Shown: piece by piece, positions 37,034 to 45,303 of the stretch | How the letters are laid out: every line of letters begins with the position of its first letter | Numbering within the stretch: the stretch's first letter is position 1 | Assembly: GCF_004919105.1 (NCBI RefSeq) | Contig: NZ_STGK01000021.1 | Coordinates: 1-64,000, forward strand | Source: Nocardioides sp. GY 10113 | Lineage (GTDB): Bacteria > Actinomycetota > Actinomycetes > Propionibacteriales > Nocardioidaceae | Length of the DNA stretch: 64,000 nucleotides | Direction: 5' to 3' | Translations under genes and position numbers: made by a program | Notes under the pieces: model-generated | Told to the model about the DNA's origin: nothing | The model's input: the letters and a program-made list of their open reading frames with translations, nothing else | Databases searched by the model: none

Positions 37034-37702
37034 GTGGGAGACATCCAGATCACGCCATCCATCCTGAACGCCGACTTCGCCCGCCTCGGCGAGGAGGTCG
37101 CCCGGATCCCCAGCGCCGACTGGATCCACGTCGACGTGATGGACAACCACTTCGTGCCGAACCTGACCTTCGGTCCGACCATGGTCGAGGCGCTCGCCCG
37201 GTCAACCGAGACCCCGCTCGACGCGCACCTGATGATCGCCGACGTCGACCGGCACGCGGTGACGTACGCCGAGGCCGGCTGCGACTCGGTCACCTTCCAC
37301 GTCGAGGCCGCCCAGGCCCCGGTCCGCCTGGCGCGGGAGATCCGCGCCGCCGGCGCCCGCGCCTCGATGGCGCTGCGGCCGGCCACCCCGGTCGAGCCCT
37401 ACGAGGACATGCTTGCCGAGCTCGACATGCTGCTGCTGATGACCGTCGAGCCCGGCTTCGGCGGCCAGAAGTTCCTCGACCTGGTGCTGCCCAAGATCCG
37501 CCGCGCCCGTGCGCTGATGGCCAAGCACGGCGTCGAGACCTGGCTGCAGGTGGACGGCGGCGTCTCGCTGGAGACCATCGAGCGCTGCGCCGAGGCCGGC
37601 GCCGACGTCTTCGTCGCCGGGTCGGCCGTCTACTCCGCCGAGGACCCCGACGCGATGGTCACCGCGCTGCGCGAACGCGCCGCCGCCGCGGTCAGCGGCT
37701 GA
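37034..37702 (+). CDS. rpe: Ribulose-phosphate 3-epimerase
   Basis: 222 residues from GTG 37034; TAGACT at 37021-37026 is 7 bases before it, which rules against the in-frame GTG at 37028. TIM barrel with ITPSILNADFARLGEEV, WIHVDVMDNHFVPNLTFGP near residue 33, HLMIADVDRH near 67, and MTVEPGFGGQKF near 137. It interconverts Ru5P and Xu5P and so links to ribulose-5-P use in riboflavin synthesis downstream. Its 3' end overlaps the convergent acetyltransferase gene by 11 bases. Confidence 0.96.
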   Translation: MGDIQITPSILNADFARLGEEVARIPSADWIHVDVMDNHFVPNLTFGPTMVEALARSTETPLDAHLMIADVDRHAVTYAEAGCDSVTFHVEAAQAPVRLAREIRAAGARASMALRPATPVEPYEDMLAELDMLLLMTVEPGFGGQKFLDLVLPKIRRARALMAKHGVETWLQVDGGVSLETIERCAEAGADVFVAGSAVYSAEDPDAMVTALRERAAAAVSG

Positions 37703-38183
37703 GCCCGGCCTCGGAGTCGGCCCCGCCGTCGGCGCCGGTGTCCGCCCCGGCGGGCAGGTGCAGGTCCGCGTACGGGACGAGGTCGCCGTCCAGCAGGTAC
37801 CGGTCGTGCTCGACGAAGCCGTGGCGGTGCGCGAACGCCAGCCCGGCCTCGTGGGAGACCAGCACCACCGTCTCGATGCGCTCGGCGCCGTCGGCACGGG
37901 CGCGGGCCAGCTCCGCCTGGAGGTACTCCGTGCCGTGCCCGTTGCGGCGGTACGCCGGCAGGATCCGCACGATCACGGTCGCCACCTGGTCCGGGGACCG
38001 CGGCGGCCGCAGCGTCGCGTTGCCGACCAGCGCACCGCCGGCGCGGGCCACGGTGAGCCGGTGCCGGGTGGCGCGCTCGGCGACGTCGTCGGCGGAGAGC
38101 GGATGCGTCGGGATGATCGCGTTGTGGATCGCCCGCCAGCCCTCGAGCATCGGCCCGGACGCGACCTCGATGGTGAGTGGCAC
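37692..38183 (-). CDS. GNAT-family N-acetyltransferase
   Basis: 163 residues, GTG start at 38183. The acetyl-CoA loop region VRILPAYRRNGHGTEYLQAEL near residue 72 has the R/Q-x-x-G-x-G/A pattern (RRNGHG), followed by the RIETVVLVSHEAGLAFAHRHGF strand and helix. Substrate unknown. The C-terminal 20 residues (GADTGADGGADSEAGLSR) are low complexity. It is convergent with rpe and divergent from the rib operon leader. Confidence 0.85.
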   Translation of the reverse strand: MPLTIEVASGPMLEGWRAIHNAIIPTHPLSADDVAERATRHRLTVARAGGALVGNATLRPPRSPDQVATVIVRILPAYRRNGHGTEYLQAELARARADGAERIETVVLVSHEAGLAFAHRHGFVEHDRYLLDGDLVPYADLHLPAGADTGADGGADSEAGLSR

Positions 38184-38313
38184 GCTGGCAGTCTGCCCCA
38201 GGCCGGACCGCGATCCGGGGAGCCGTCGCTGGGCGGGACGGCACTCGGCGTCCGCTCACCGACATCGATGCGCAGCGGCCGCTCGGCGTATGTCACCATG
38301 GAGTCAAGAGCTT

Positions 38314-38467
38314 GCGTGCTCTGGGGTCGGTGAAACTCCGAGCCGGCGGTGACTGGTCCGAAGCATCCGCTTCGGTGCAGAAGCCCGCGACCCGTCCACA
38401 GCCAGTGGACGGTTGACCAGGTGGGATTCCTGGGCCGACGGTCAAAGTCCGGATGGGAAGTGCACGC
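38314..38467 (+). promoter_or_regulatory. FMN riboswitch (RFN element) controlling ribD-ribE-ribBA-ribH
   Basis: P1 is GCGTGC (38314-38319) with GCACGC (38462-38467). Conserved RFN blocks appear in order: GGTCGGTGAAACTCCGA, GCCGGCGGTGAC, AGCCCGCGACC, GTGGGATTCC, GGGCCGACGGTCAAAGTCCG and GGATGGGAAG. It binds FMN and lowers expression of riboflavin genes. ACGCAC at 38464-38469, part of the P1 3' strand, can instead pair with GTGCGT at 38501-38506, enclosing a CGTGGC/GCCACG hairpin (38483-38496). That gives a plausible switch before the ribD start at 38555. Confidence 0.95.
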
Positions 38468-38554
38468 ACACGCATCGAGCGACGTGGCCCGCCACGCGCC
38501 GTGCGTCCCCTCGCCCCGGAGTCGTGAGCGCACCGACAACCGTGAGGACACGAG

Positions 38555-39610
38555 GTGGGCGACCAGTCCAGCGCAGAGCGCAGCGCGATGCGCCGCGCCC
38601 TCGTGCTCGCCGCGACCCCCGGCGTGCCGATGGTCGCCGACACCCGCCGTGTCGGCTGTGTCCTGCTCGACGAGGAGGGTCGCACGGTCGCCGAGGGCTA
38701 CCACCGCGGCCCGGGCACCGCCCACGCGGAGGCTGACGCGCTGGCCCGGGCCGGCGACGCCGCCCGCGGCAGCACCGCCGTGGTCACCCTCGAGCCCTGC
38801 AACCACACCGGCCGCACGGGCCCCTGCGCCGAGGCCCTCATCGCCGCCGGCGTACGACGGGTCGTCTATGCCGAGGGCGACGCCAACCAGGTCGCCAGCG
38901 GCGGCGCCGCAACCCTGCGCGCGGCCGGGATCGAGGTCGAGGCCGGCCTGCTCGCCGACGAGGCCGCCGCGCTCGCGCACGTCTACGACGTGGCGCGCCG
39001 CGAGCAGCGGCCGTTCGTCACCTGGAAGTTCGCCACCACGCTGGACGGGCGCAGCGCTGCCGCGGACGGCACCAGCCGCTGGGTCTCCAGCGCGGCCGCC
39101 CGCCGCGACAGCCACCGGCTGCGCTCGTTGTGCGACACGATGCTGGTGGGCACCGGCACCGTGGTCGAGGACGACCCGCTGCTCACGGTCCGGGACGCCG
39201 AGGACCGGCCGCTGCCGGTCCAGCCGCTGCGCGCGGTGATGGGGGAGCGCGACCTCCCGTCCGGCAGCAGGGTGCTCAACGACGATGCCGAGACCGTCCA
39301 CCTGCGCACCCGCGACCCCGAGAAGGCGCTCGCCGAGCTCTGGCAGCGGGGGCGCCAGCACGTCTTCCTCGAGGGCGGGCCGACCCTGGCCGCCGCCTTC
39401 CTGGCCGCCGGCCTCGTCGACGAGGTCGTGGCCTACGTCGCACCCACCCTGTTGGGGGCGGGACGGAACGCCGTCGCCGACCTCGGCATCGCCACCATCG
39501 ACGACGCGCTCCGCCTGGAGCTCGTCGACGCCGTCTTGGTCGGCGAGGGCCCGGACGCCAACGTCCGCCTCCTCGCGCGGCCCGCGCGGCCCGAACGGAA
39601 GGACCACTGA
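38555..39610 (+). CDS. ribD: Bifunctional diaminohydroxyphosphoribosylaminopyrimidine deaminase / reductase
   Basis: 351 residues from GTG 38555 with GAGGA (38544-38548) as ribosome-binding site. The deaminase half has the zinc motif HAEADAL near residue 57 and PCNHTGRTGPCAEAL near 82. The reductase half starts near 148 (RPFVTWKFATTLDGRSAA), with NADPH contacts in SSAAARRDSHRLRS and EGGPTLAAAFL. It catalyses steps two and three of riboflavin synthesis. Directly downstream of the FMN riboswitch. Confidence 0.96.
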   Translation: MGDQSSAERSAMRRALVLAATPGVPMVADTRRVGCVLLDEEGRTVAEGYHRGPGTAHAEADALARAGDAARGSTAVVTLEPCNHTGRTGPCAEALIAAGVRRVVYAEGDANQVASGGAATLRAAGIEVEAGLLADEAAALAHVYDVARREQRPFVTWKFATTLDGRSAAADGTSRWVSSAAARRDSHRLRSLCDTMLVGTGTVVEDDPLLTVRDAEDRPLPVQPLRAVMGERDLPSGSRVLNDDAETVHLRTRDPEKALAELWQRGRQHVFLEGGPTLAAAFLAAGLVDEVVAYVAPTLLGAGRNAVADLGIATIDDALRLELVDAVLVGEGPDANVRLLARPARPERKDH

Positions 39611-40242
39611 TGTTCACCGGAATCGTCGAGGAGCTCGGCACCGTCCGCGCGGTCGAGGACCAGGGCGACGCGGTGCGGGTCACCATCGCCGCGGACCTCA
39701 CGCTGAGCGACGCCGGGCTGGGCGACTCGATCGCGGTCAACGGCGTCTGCCTGACCGTCGCCGAGCGGACCGAGGACTCCTGGACCGCCGACGTGATGGC
39801 CGAGACGCTGGCCAAGACCAGCACCGGCACGCTGGTCGCCGGCGACCGGGTCAACCTGGAGCGCGCCGTCACCGCGGAGAAGCGGCTCGGCGGCCACGTC
39901 GTCCAGGGCCATGTCGACGGCGTCGGCCGGATCCGGTCCCGGCAGCCCAGCGAGCACTGGGACCTGGTCGAGATCGAGATGCCCGCCGAGCTCTCCCGGT
40001 ACCTGGTGGACAAGGGCTCGATCACCGTCGACGGCACCTCGCTGACGGTGGTGGAGGCGAAGGACGACGCCTTCACGGTCAGCCTGATCCCCGAGACGCT
40101 CGCCCGCACCACCCTCGGGTTCCGGCAGCCCGGCGACCTCGTCAACCTCGAGGTCGACGTCCTCGCCAAGCACGTCGAGAAGCTGGTCCGCGCCTACGTG
40201 GACGCGGACCGCAGCAGCACGCAGCAGCAGAAGGAGAACTGA
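39610..40242 (+). CDS. ribE: Riboflavin synthase, alpha subunit
   Basis: 210 residues from ATG 39610, sharing one base with the ribD stop. The N-terminus MFTGIVEELGTV is diagnostic. Two lumazine-binding repeats are seen: GDSIAVNGVCLTV near residue 38, and KGSITVDGTSLTV near 138, with GHVVQGHVDGVG linking them. It dismutates lumazine to riboflavin. Confidence 0.97.
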   Translation: MFTGIVEELGTVRAVEDQGDAVRVTIAADLTLSDAGLGDSIAVNGVCLTVAERTEDSWTADVMAETLAKTSTGTLVAGDRVNLERAVTAEKRLGGHVVQGHVDGVGRIRSRQPSEHWDLVEIEMPAELSRYLVDKGSITVDGTSLTVVEAKDDAFTVSLIPETLARTTLGFRQPGDLVNLEVDVLAKHVEKLVRAYVDADRSSTQQQKEN

Positions 40243-40244
40243 AC

Positions 40245-41534
40245 ATGTCCGTGCGCCTGGACCCCGTCGAGCGGGCCATCGCCGACATCGCCGCCGGCAA
40301 GGCGGTCATCGTGGTCGACGACGAGGACCGCGAGAACGAGGGCGACATCATCTTCGCCGCCGCCAAGGCGACCCCCGAGCTGATGGCCTTCACGATCCGC
40401 CACTCCAGCGGCGTGATCTGCGTGCCGATGCCGGGCGAGATGCTGGACCGGCTCGAGATCCCGCTGATGACCCCGCACAACAAGGACGCCTACCGCACGG
40501 CGTACACGATCTCGGTGGACGCGCGCGACGGCGTCAGCACCGGCATCTCCGCCGCGGACCGCGCCCACACGGCGCGGGTGCTCGCGGACTCCGCCACCGA
40601 GCCGTGGGAGATCACCCGGCCCGGCCACGTCTTCCCGCTGCGCTACCGCGAGGGCGGGGTGCTGGTCCGCCGCGGCCACACCGAGGCAGCCGTCGACCTG
40701 GCGCGTGCCGCCGGCCTCACCCCGGCCGGCGTGCTCGTCGAGGTGGTCAACGAGGACGGCACGATGAAGCGTGCCACGGAGCTGCGTGAGTTCGCCGACG
40801 AGCACGACCTGGCGATGATCTCCATCGAGGACCTGGTCCGCTACCGCCGCCGCACCGAGGTGCACGTCGTCCGGGAGGCGGAGACCCGGCTGCCCACGAG
40901 CCATGGCGACTTCACCGCGTACGGCTACCGGATCACCGTCGACGACAGCGAGCACGTCGCCCTCGTCTACGGCGACACCGAGGCGCTCCGCGACGGCACC
41001 CCGGTACTGACCCGGGTGCACTCGGAGTGCCTGACCGGCGACGTCTTCGGCTCCAGCCGCTGCGACTGCGGTCCCCAGCTGGACGAGGCGATGGACCGGA
41101 TCGTGCAGGAGGGCCGCGGTGTCGTGGTCTACCTGCGCGGGCACGAGGGCCGCGGCATCGGCCTGGTCGCCAAGCTGCAGGCCTACCAGCTGCAGGACGG
41201 CGGCCGCGACACCGTGGACGCCAACCTCGACCTGGGCCTGCCGGCCGACGCCCGCCACTACGGCGCGGCCACCCAGATCCTGCGCGACCTGGGCATCGGC
41301 GAGGTGCGACTGCTGACCAACAACCCGGACAAGGTCGCCGACCTGGAGGACTACGGGATCAAGGTCTCCGAGCGGATCCCGCTCACCCCGCACCCCAACG
41401 GGCACAACCTGACCTATCTGCTGACCAAGCGGGACCGGATGGGCCACGACCTGCCCCACCTGACCGACCCGGTCGGCGTCGCGGGTACGGTCCCCGGGAA
41501 CGCAGCCGACTCCCCGAGCACAGGAGCGAACTGA
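40245..41534 (+). CDS. ribBA: Bifunctional 3,4-dihydroxy-2-butanone 4-phosphate synthase / GTP cyclohydrolase II
   Basis: 429 residues from ATG 40245; AAGGAG lies just upstream. The DHBP synthase half includes VVDDEDRENEGDIIFAA near residue 19 and RRGHTEAAVDLARAA near 142. The cyclohydrolase half has the zinc cysteines in HSECLTGDVFGSSRCDCGPQ near 260 and RGHEGRGIGL near 301. It provides both riboflavin precursors, from Ru5P and from GTP. Confidence 0.97.
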   Translation: MSVRLDPVERAIADIAAGKAVIVVDDEDRENEGDIIFAAAKATPELMAFTIRHSSGVICVPMPGEMLDRLEIPLMTPHNKDAYRTAYTISVDARDGVSTGISAADRAHTARVLADSATEPWEITRPGHVFPLRYREGGVLVRRGHTEAAVDLARAAGLTPAGVLVEVVNEDGTMKRATELREFADEHDLAMISIEDLVRYRRRTEVHVVREAETRLPTSHGDFTAYGYRITVDDSEHVALVYGDTEALRDGTPVLTRVHSECLTGDVFGSSRCDCGPQLDEAMDRIVQEGRGVVVYLRGHEGRGIGLVAKLQAYQLQDGGRDTVDANLDLGLPADARHYGAATQILRDLGIGEVRLLTNNPDKVADLEDYGIKVSERIPLTPHPNGHNLTYLLTKRDRMGHDLPHLTDPVGVAGTVPGNAADSPSTGAN

Positions 41535-41535
41535 C

Positions 41536-42015
41536 ATGGCCGGACACGGCGCCCCCGACATCGAGCCGATCGACTGCCACGACCTGCGGGTCGTGGTGAT
41601 CGCCTCGAGCTGGCACACCGAGGTGATGGACGGCCTGCTGGCCGGCGCGCAGCGCGCCTTCGACGACCACAAGGTCGAGGCGCCGGTCGTGGTGCGGGTC
41701 CCCGGCACGTTCGAGCTGCCGGTCACGGCGGCGACCCTGGCGCCGTCGTACGACGTGATCGTGGCGCTCGGCGTCGTGATCCGCGGCGGCACCCCGCACT
41801 TCGAGTACGTGTGCAACGCCGCCACCGATGGCCTGACGCGGGTCTCGATCGACGCTCACGTGCCGGTCGGGTTCGGCGTGCTGACCTGCGACAACGAGCA
41901 ACAGGCGCTCGACCGGGCGGGGCTCGACGGCTCGTCGGAGGACAAGGGCTACGAGGCCGCCGCGGCCGCGCTGCAGACGGCCCAGCTCCTGCGCCGGCAC
42001 CGCCGCCACGTCTGA
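41536..42015 (+). CDS. ribH: 6,7-dimethyl-8-ribityllumazine synthase
   Basis: 159 residues, one base after ribBA. The substrate site is formed by VVVIASSWHTEVMDGLLAGA near residue 16, RVPGTFELPVTA near 54, and GVVIRGGTPHFEYVCN with the catalytic His near 88. It assembles into an icosahedral or pentameric shell in other species. Last gene of the rib operon. Confidence 0.97.
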   Translation: MAGHGAPDIEPIDCHDLRVVVIASSWHTEVMDGLLAGAQRAFDDHKVEAPVVVRVPGTFELPVTAATLAPSYDVIVALGVVIRGGTPHFEYVCNAATDGLTRVSIDAHVPVGFGVLTCDNEQQALDRAGLDGSSEDKGYEAAAAALQTAQLLRRHRRHV

Positions 42016-42029
42016 TCCCCGTCCCCGGA

Positions 42030-42078
42030 GCGGGCGCCGGTCATCGGTCCAGGCGTCCACCGGTGGCCGCCGGCGCCC
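42030..42078 (+). terminator. Nested palindrome after ribH
   Basis: GGGCGCCGG (42030-42038) matches CCGGCGCCC (42070-42078) as a 9-bp outer stem, and CCACCGCGGTGG (42055-42066) is a perfect inner palindrome. It lies 15 bases after ribH and just before the hisE promoter. There is no T tract; a terminator role is likely. Confidence 0.5.
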
Positions 42079-42111
42079 CATCGCGCGCCGGCTCTGGCTA
42101 CGCTTGGGCCC

Positions 42112-42375
42112 GTGAAGACGTTCGAGGAGCTGTTCACCGAGTTGGTCCAGGTGTCGCGGGAGCGGCCCGACGGCTCGGGCACCGTGCGGTGGCTCGACGC
42201 CGGGGTCCATTCGATCGGCAAGAAGCTGGTCGAGGAGGCCGCCGAGTCGTGGATGGCCGCCGAGCACGAGGGCCCGGAGCGGACGGCCGAGGAGATCAGC
42301 CAGCTGCTCTACCACGCCCAGGTGCTCATGATCGCGAGCGGACTGTCGCTCGAGGACGTCTACACCCACCTCTAG
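42112..42375 (+). CDS. hisE: Phosphoribosyl-ATP pyrophosphatase
   Basis: 87 residues from GTG 42112; TACGCT at 42099-42104 is 7 bases upstream (leaderless). The MazG-like helical fold is visible in GKKLVEEAAESWMAAEHE, with metal-binding acidic residues, and EEISQLLYHAQVLM. It removes pyrophosphate from PR-ATP in step two of histidine synthesis. hisG follows after 10 bases, an actinobacterial hisE-hisG pair. Confidence 0.95.
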   Translation: MKTFEELFTELVQVSRERPDGSGTVRWLDAGVHSIGKKLVEEAAESWMAAEHEGPERTAEEISQLLYHAQVLMIASGLSLEDVYTHL

Positions 42376-42385
42376 GAGAGGTTCC

Positions 42386-43228
42386 ATGCTCAGAGTCGCG
42401 ATCCCGAACAAGGGCTCGCTGTCGGAGGCCGCCACCACGATGCTCCGCGAGGCGGGGTACGCGCAGCGCACCGACACCAAGCAGCTGACCACCTACGACC
42501 CCGAGAACGAGGTCGAGTTCTTCTACCTGCGCCCGCGCGACATCGCGGTCTACGTCGGCGAGGGCACGCTCGACGTCGGCATCACCGGCCGCGACCTGCT
42601 GGTCGACTCCGGCGCCAAGGCCGAGGAGGCCCTGCAGCTCGGCTTCGGGCGCTCGGCGTTCCGGTTCGCCGCCCGGCCGGGAACCGCCACCAGCGAGACC
42701 GAGCTGGTCGGCAAGCGGATCGCCACGTCGTACGACGGGATGCTCCGCGCCTACCTGGGCCGCCGCGGGATCGACGCCACGGTGGTCAAGCTCGACGGCG
42801 CCGTGGAGATCAGCATCCAGCTGGGCGTCGCCGACGTGGTCGCCGACGTCGTGGAGACCGGCAGCACCCTGCGCGCGGCCGGGCTGGAGGTCTTCGGAGA
42901 GGTGATCGCGGAGTCCGAGGGCGTGATGATCACCCGTCCCGGCGAGGACCCGCCCGGCTTCGAGGTCTTCGCCCGCCGGCTCAAGGGAGTCATGGTCGCC
43001 CGGACCTACGTGATGATGGACTACGACATCCGCGCCGAGCGGGTCGAGGAGGCCGTCGCGCTGACGCCGGGCATCGAGAGCCCGACCGTCTCCCCGTTGC
43101 ATCGCGAGGGCTGGGTCGCGGTGCGCTCGATGGTCCCTCGCAAGCGAGCCCAGAAGGTGATGGACGAGCTCTTCGTGATCGGCGCGCGCGGCATCATCAC
43201 CACCGACCTCCATGCCTCCCGCATCTGA
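42386..43228 (+). CDS. hisG: ATP phosphoribosyltransferase, long form (HisG)
   Basis: 280 residues from ATG 42386 with AGGAGAGG upstream. The catalytic domains open LRVAIPNKGSLSEAATTMLR; the PRPP loop is VADVVETGSTLRAAGLEVF near residue 152. The C-terminal ACT-like domain, about 205-280, binds histidine for feedback control (the long form needs no HisZ). First step of histidine synthesis. Its end overlaps the next gene by 17 bases. Confidence 0.96.
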   Translation: MLRVAIPNKGSLSEAATTMLREAGYAQRTDTKQLTTYDPENEVEFFYLRPRDIAVYVGEGTLDVGITGRDLLVDSGAKAEEALQLGFGRSAFRFAARPGTATSETELVGKRIATSYDGMLRAYLGRRGIDATVVKLDGAVEISIQLGVADVVADVVETGSTLRAAGLEVFGEVIAESEGVMITRPGEDPPGFEVFARRLKGVMVARTYVMMDYDIRAERVEEAVALTPGIESPTVSPLHREGWVAVRSMVPRKRAQKVMDELFVIGARGIITTDLHASRI

Positions 43229-43670
43229 GGGCGGGGCGATCGAGTTGCCGCGGACCTGGCGGCCCTTCGGGCCGCGCATCGCCGCCGTCGTCTTCGGGAC
43301 GGTGCTCGTCGCAGCGTTCGTCTGGCTCTGGCTGAGCTTCGACCAGCAGACCAAGGACGCCATCAACGTGCTGGAGCGGGCGACCGTCATCGGCATCGTG
43401 CTGACCGGCGTGGCCCTGCTCTTCGCGATGGCCCGCTCGCGGGTGACCGCCGACGAGGACGGCCTGACGGTGGTCAACGGCTACCGGCGGCGCCACTTCG
43501 ACTGGGCCCAGGTGGTGCTGGTGCGGATGCCGCAGGGCGCGCCGTGGCCGACGCTGGACCTCGACGACGGCAGCACGATCTCGATGCTCGGCATCCACGG
43601 CTCCGACGGCGCCCGGGCACGGACCGCGGTCCGCGAGCTCAAGGCCGTGGTCGCGCAGCAGTCAGCCTGA
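43212..43670 (+). CDS. PH-domain membrane protein
   Basis: 152 residues. Two helices at about 22-45 (IAAVVFGTVLVAAFVWLWLSF) and 55-75 (VIGIVLTGVALLFAMA) are followed by a short bacterial PH-like domain: RVTADEDGLTVVNGYRRRHFDWAQV. The position after hisG is conserved in mycobacteria. Start ATG 43212 lies inside hisG, so the two are coupled. Function unknown. Confidence 0.85.
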   Translation: MPPASEGGAIELPRTWRPFGPRIAAVVFGTVLVAAFVWLWLSFDQQTKDAINVLERATVIGIVLTGVALLFAMARSRVTADEDGLTVVNGYRRRHFDWAQVVLVRMPQGAPWPTLDLDDGSTISMLGIHGSDGARARTAVRELKAVVAQQSA

Positions 43671-43673
43671 CCC

Positions 43674-43785
43674 GCCGCCTCGGTTTCGAGGCTCGGCCGC
43701 AGGCGGCCTCGCGCCTCAACCAGCGGCGGGCCGCTGGTTGAGGCGCGAGTGCAGCGGGCCTCGGAGCCGAGGCCGCCGGGTCCGT
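43674..43785 (+). repeat. Long dispersed palindrome, copy A, between convergent genes
   Basis: The core is CTCGCGCCTCAACCAGCGG (43708-43726), loop CGGG, and its exact reverse complement (43731-43749): 19 perfect base pairs. Outer arms, about 43674-43692 and 43758-43777, are imperfect complements (CCTCGG-TTTC-GAGGC type). It separates a + gene from a - gene and would fold from either side, so it can terminate both. A related, shorter copy lies at 49691-49740. Confidence 0.8.
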
Positions 43786-44691
43786 TCAGAGGGCGCGGAT
43801 GCCCCAGGCCGCCGCGAAGGTGGCGCCCGGCTCGATCCGCACCAGGTCCTCGCCGGAGTTGAAGGCGTCCGGGGGAGAGGTCATCGGCTCCACCGCGAGG
43901 CAGCGGCGGTCCTTCGGTGTGCCGTCGGCCGTGAAGACCTGGAGCCACGGGTGCCGGTGGTCGACCCACAGCGCGACGCCGCGGCCGTCGGCCCCGGTCA
44001 GGGTCGTCGTCGCCACGCCGGCGTCGTCGCGTTCGAGGTCGGTGAAGGCGTGGTCCAGCACCGTGTCGCCGATCGGCCGCGGCTCGCGGAAGTCGACGCC
44101 GATCTCGGCCACGTCGCTGCGGCCCGTCGGCAGCAGGCGCTCGGCGTCGCGCTCCAGGCGGGTCGCGGCGGGCAGGCCGAGCGTCCAGCCGTCGCACCCC
44201 TCGCCGTCGACCCGGAGGTAGGGGTGGTGCCCGGCGGCGTACGGCGCCGGGCGGTCGCCGCGGTTGGTGGCCGTCTGGGTGACGGTGAGACCGTCGCCGT
44301 CGAGGGCGTAGCTGATGGTCAGGTCGAGCAGCCACGGGTAGCCGCTCTGGGCGGGCAGCCGGTAGGCCATCGTGATCGCGTCGGCGGTGTGCTCGCTCGG
44401 CCTCCAGGCCGCCCAGCGGACCAGGCCGTGGGAGGCGTTGGCACGAGCGGGCTCGCTCAGCGGCAGCTGGTGGGTGCGGCCGTCGAAGTCGTACCTGCCG
44501 TCGCGGATCCGGTTGGGCCACGGCACCAGCACCTGGCCCGAGCCGGCCGTCGGCATCGCCGACTCCTCGAAGCCATCGATGAGGGCGCGGCCGTCGTGGG
44601 CCAGGCAGCGCAGCGCGGCCCCGCTCTCGGTGACCACGGCCCGGTAGCCGGCCGCCGCGATCTCGTACTGGGTGCCGGTGGGTGCGATCAC
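43786..44691 (-). CDS. Aldose 1-epimerase family protein, internal start of the fusion frame
   Basis: 301 residues if translated from GTG 44691. On the - strand, TAGCCT (44704-44699) stands 7 bases before this GTG, the same geometry as other leaderless starts here. The product opens VIAPTGTQYEIAAAGYRAVV, the normal N-terminus of this family. Conserved segments: PWPNRIRDGRYDFDG, NASHGLVRWAAW (catalytic His region), PYAAGHHPYLR with the second His pair, and CLAVEPMTSPPDAF with the Glu. It interconverts sugar anomers; the exact sugar is unknown. It may be made both alone and as part of the fusion. Confidence 0.72.
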   Translation of the reverse strand: MIAPTGTQYEIAAAGYRAVVTESGAALRCLAHDGRALIDGFEESAMPTAGSGQVLVPWPNRIRDGRYDFDGRTHQLPLSEPARANASHGLVRWAAWRPSEHTADAITMAYRLPAQSGYPWLLDLTISYALDGDGLTVTQTATNRGDRPAPYAAGHHPYLRVDGEGCDGWTLGLPAATRLERDAERLLPTGRSDVAEIGVDFREPRPIGDTVLDHAFTDLERDDAGVATTTLTGADGRGVALWVDHRHPWLQVFTADGTPKDRRCLAVEPMTSPPDAFNSGEDLVRIEPGATFAAAWGIRAL

Positions 44692-45303
44692 AGGGGTCAG
44701 GCTAGGAGGCTGGGCCCAGGACGGGTCGCGCGGGCGCCGCGCGGTTCCGGTGTCGTACCGCAGGTCGGCGCGCTGCCGCGTGCGGTGACCGCGGTGGTGG
44801 TCGGCCTCGTCGGCCATCCAGGTGAGCCAGTGTGCGCGCATCGCCTCGCCGTCGCGGATCAGCCCGCGCTCCAGTCGTTCGCCGCGGTCGGCCTCCACCC
44901 AGACGCGCACGGTGATCAGGTCGTCGATCGGCGTCGACGCGGAGCCGACGCCCTCGAGCACCAGGAGGTCGACGGGTTCCTGGACGCGGACCTCCGCCCA
45001 GTCCGACGCGTGCCAGTCCCACCGCCGCCAGCGACCCGCCCGCCCGAGCGCCAGGGGGCGCAGCAGCGCGTCCAGCGTCCCGCCGAGGCCGGGCAGCCCG
45101 TGCCATCCCGCGAGCATCTCGTCGGTGGCGAGCACGGCCGCGTCCGGCCGCAGACGGGCGATCTCGCCGGCGAGGGTGGACTTCCCGGCGCCGGCCAGCC
45201 CGTCGAGGCAGATCAGTCGTCCCCGGCCCAGCGTCGCCGGCCGCGCGGCGGCGAGCGCCAGGACCTCGGCGGCGAGCTCGGCGGGCTCAGAAGGCGAGGC
45301 CAT
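43786..45303 (-). CDS. P-loop uridine-kinase-like protein fused to aldose 1-epimerase
   Basis: 505 residues, ATG at 45303, one uninterrupted frame. Residues 1-190 are a P-loop kinase of the uridine kinase/AAA type: LICLDGLAGAGKSTLAGEIA near 30, DEMLAGWHGLPG near 61, and VLEGVGSAS near 113. Residues about 205-505 are a galactose mutarotase-like beta-sandwich (see the next entry). The kinase part would normally end near ADLRYDTG; here it runs through a 15-residue linker into the epimerase. Either this is a true fusion, or the upstream gene lost its stop. The start overlaps the end of the deaminase gene by 17 bases. Confidence 0.7.
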   Translation of the reverse strand: MASPSEPAELAAEVLALAAARPATLGRGRLICLDGLAGAGKSTLAGEIARLRPDAAVLATDEMLAGWHGLPGLGGTLDALLRPLALGRAGRWRRWDWHASDWAEVRVQEPVDLLVLEGVGSASTPIDDLITVRVWVEADRGERLERGLIRDGEAMRAHWLTWMADEADHHRGHRTRQRADLRYDTGTARRPRDPSWAQPPSLTPVIAPTGTQYEIAAAGYRAVVTESGAALRCLAHDGRALIDGFEESAMPTAGSGQVLVPWPNRIRDGRYDFDGRTHQLPLSEPARANASHGLVRWAAWRPSEHTADAITMAYRLPAQSGYPWLLDLTISYALDGDGLTVTQTATNRGDRPAPYAAGHHPYLRVDGEGCDGWTLGLPAATRLERDAERLLPTGRSDVAEIGVDFREPRPIGDTVLDHAFTDLERDDAGVATTTLTGADGRGVALWVDHRHPWLQVFTADGTPKDRRCLAVEPMTSPPDAFNSGEDLVRIEPGATFAAAWGIRAL

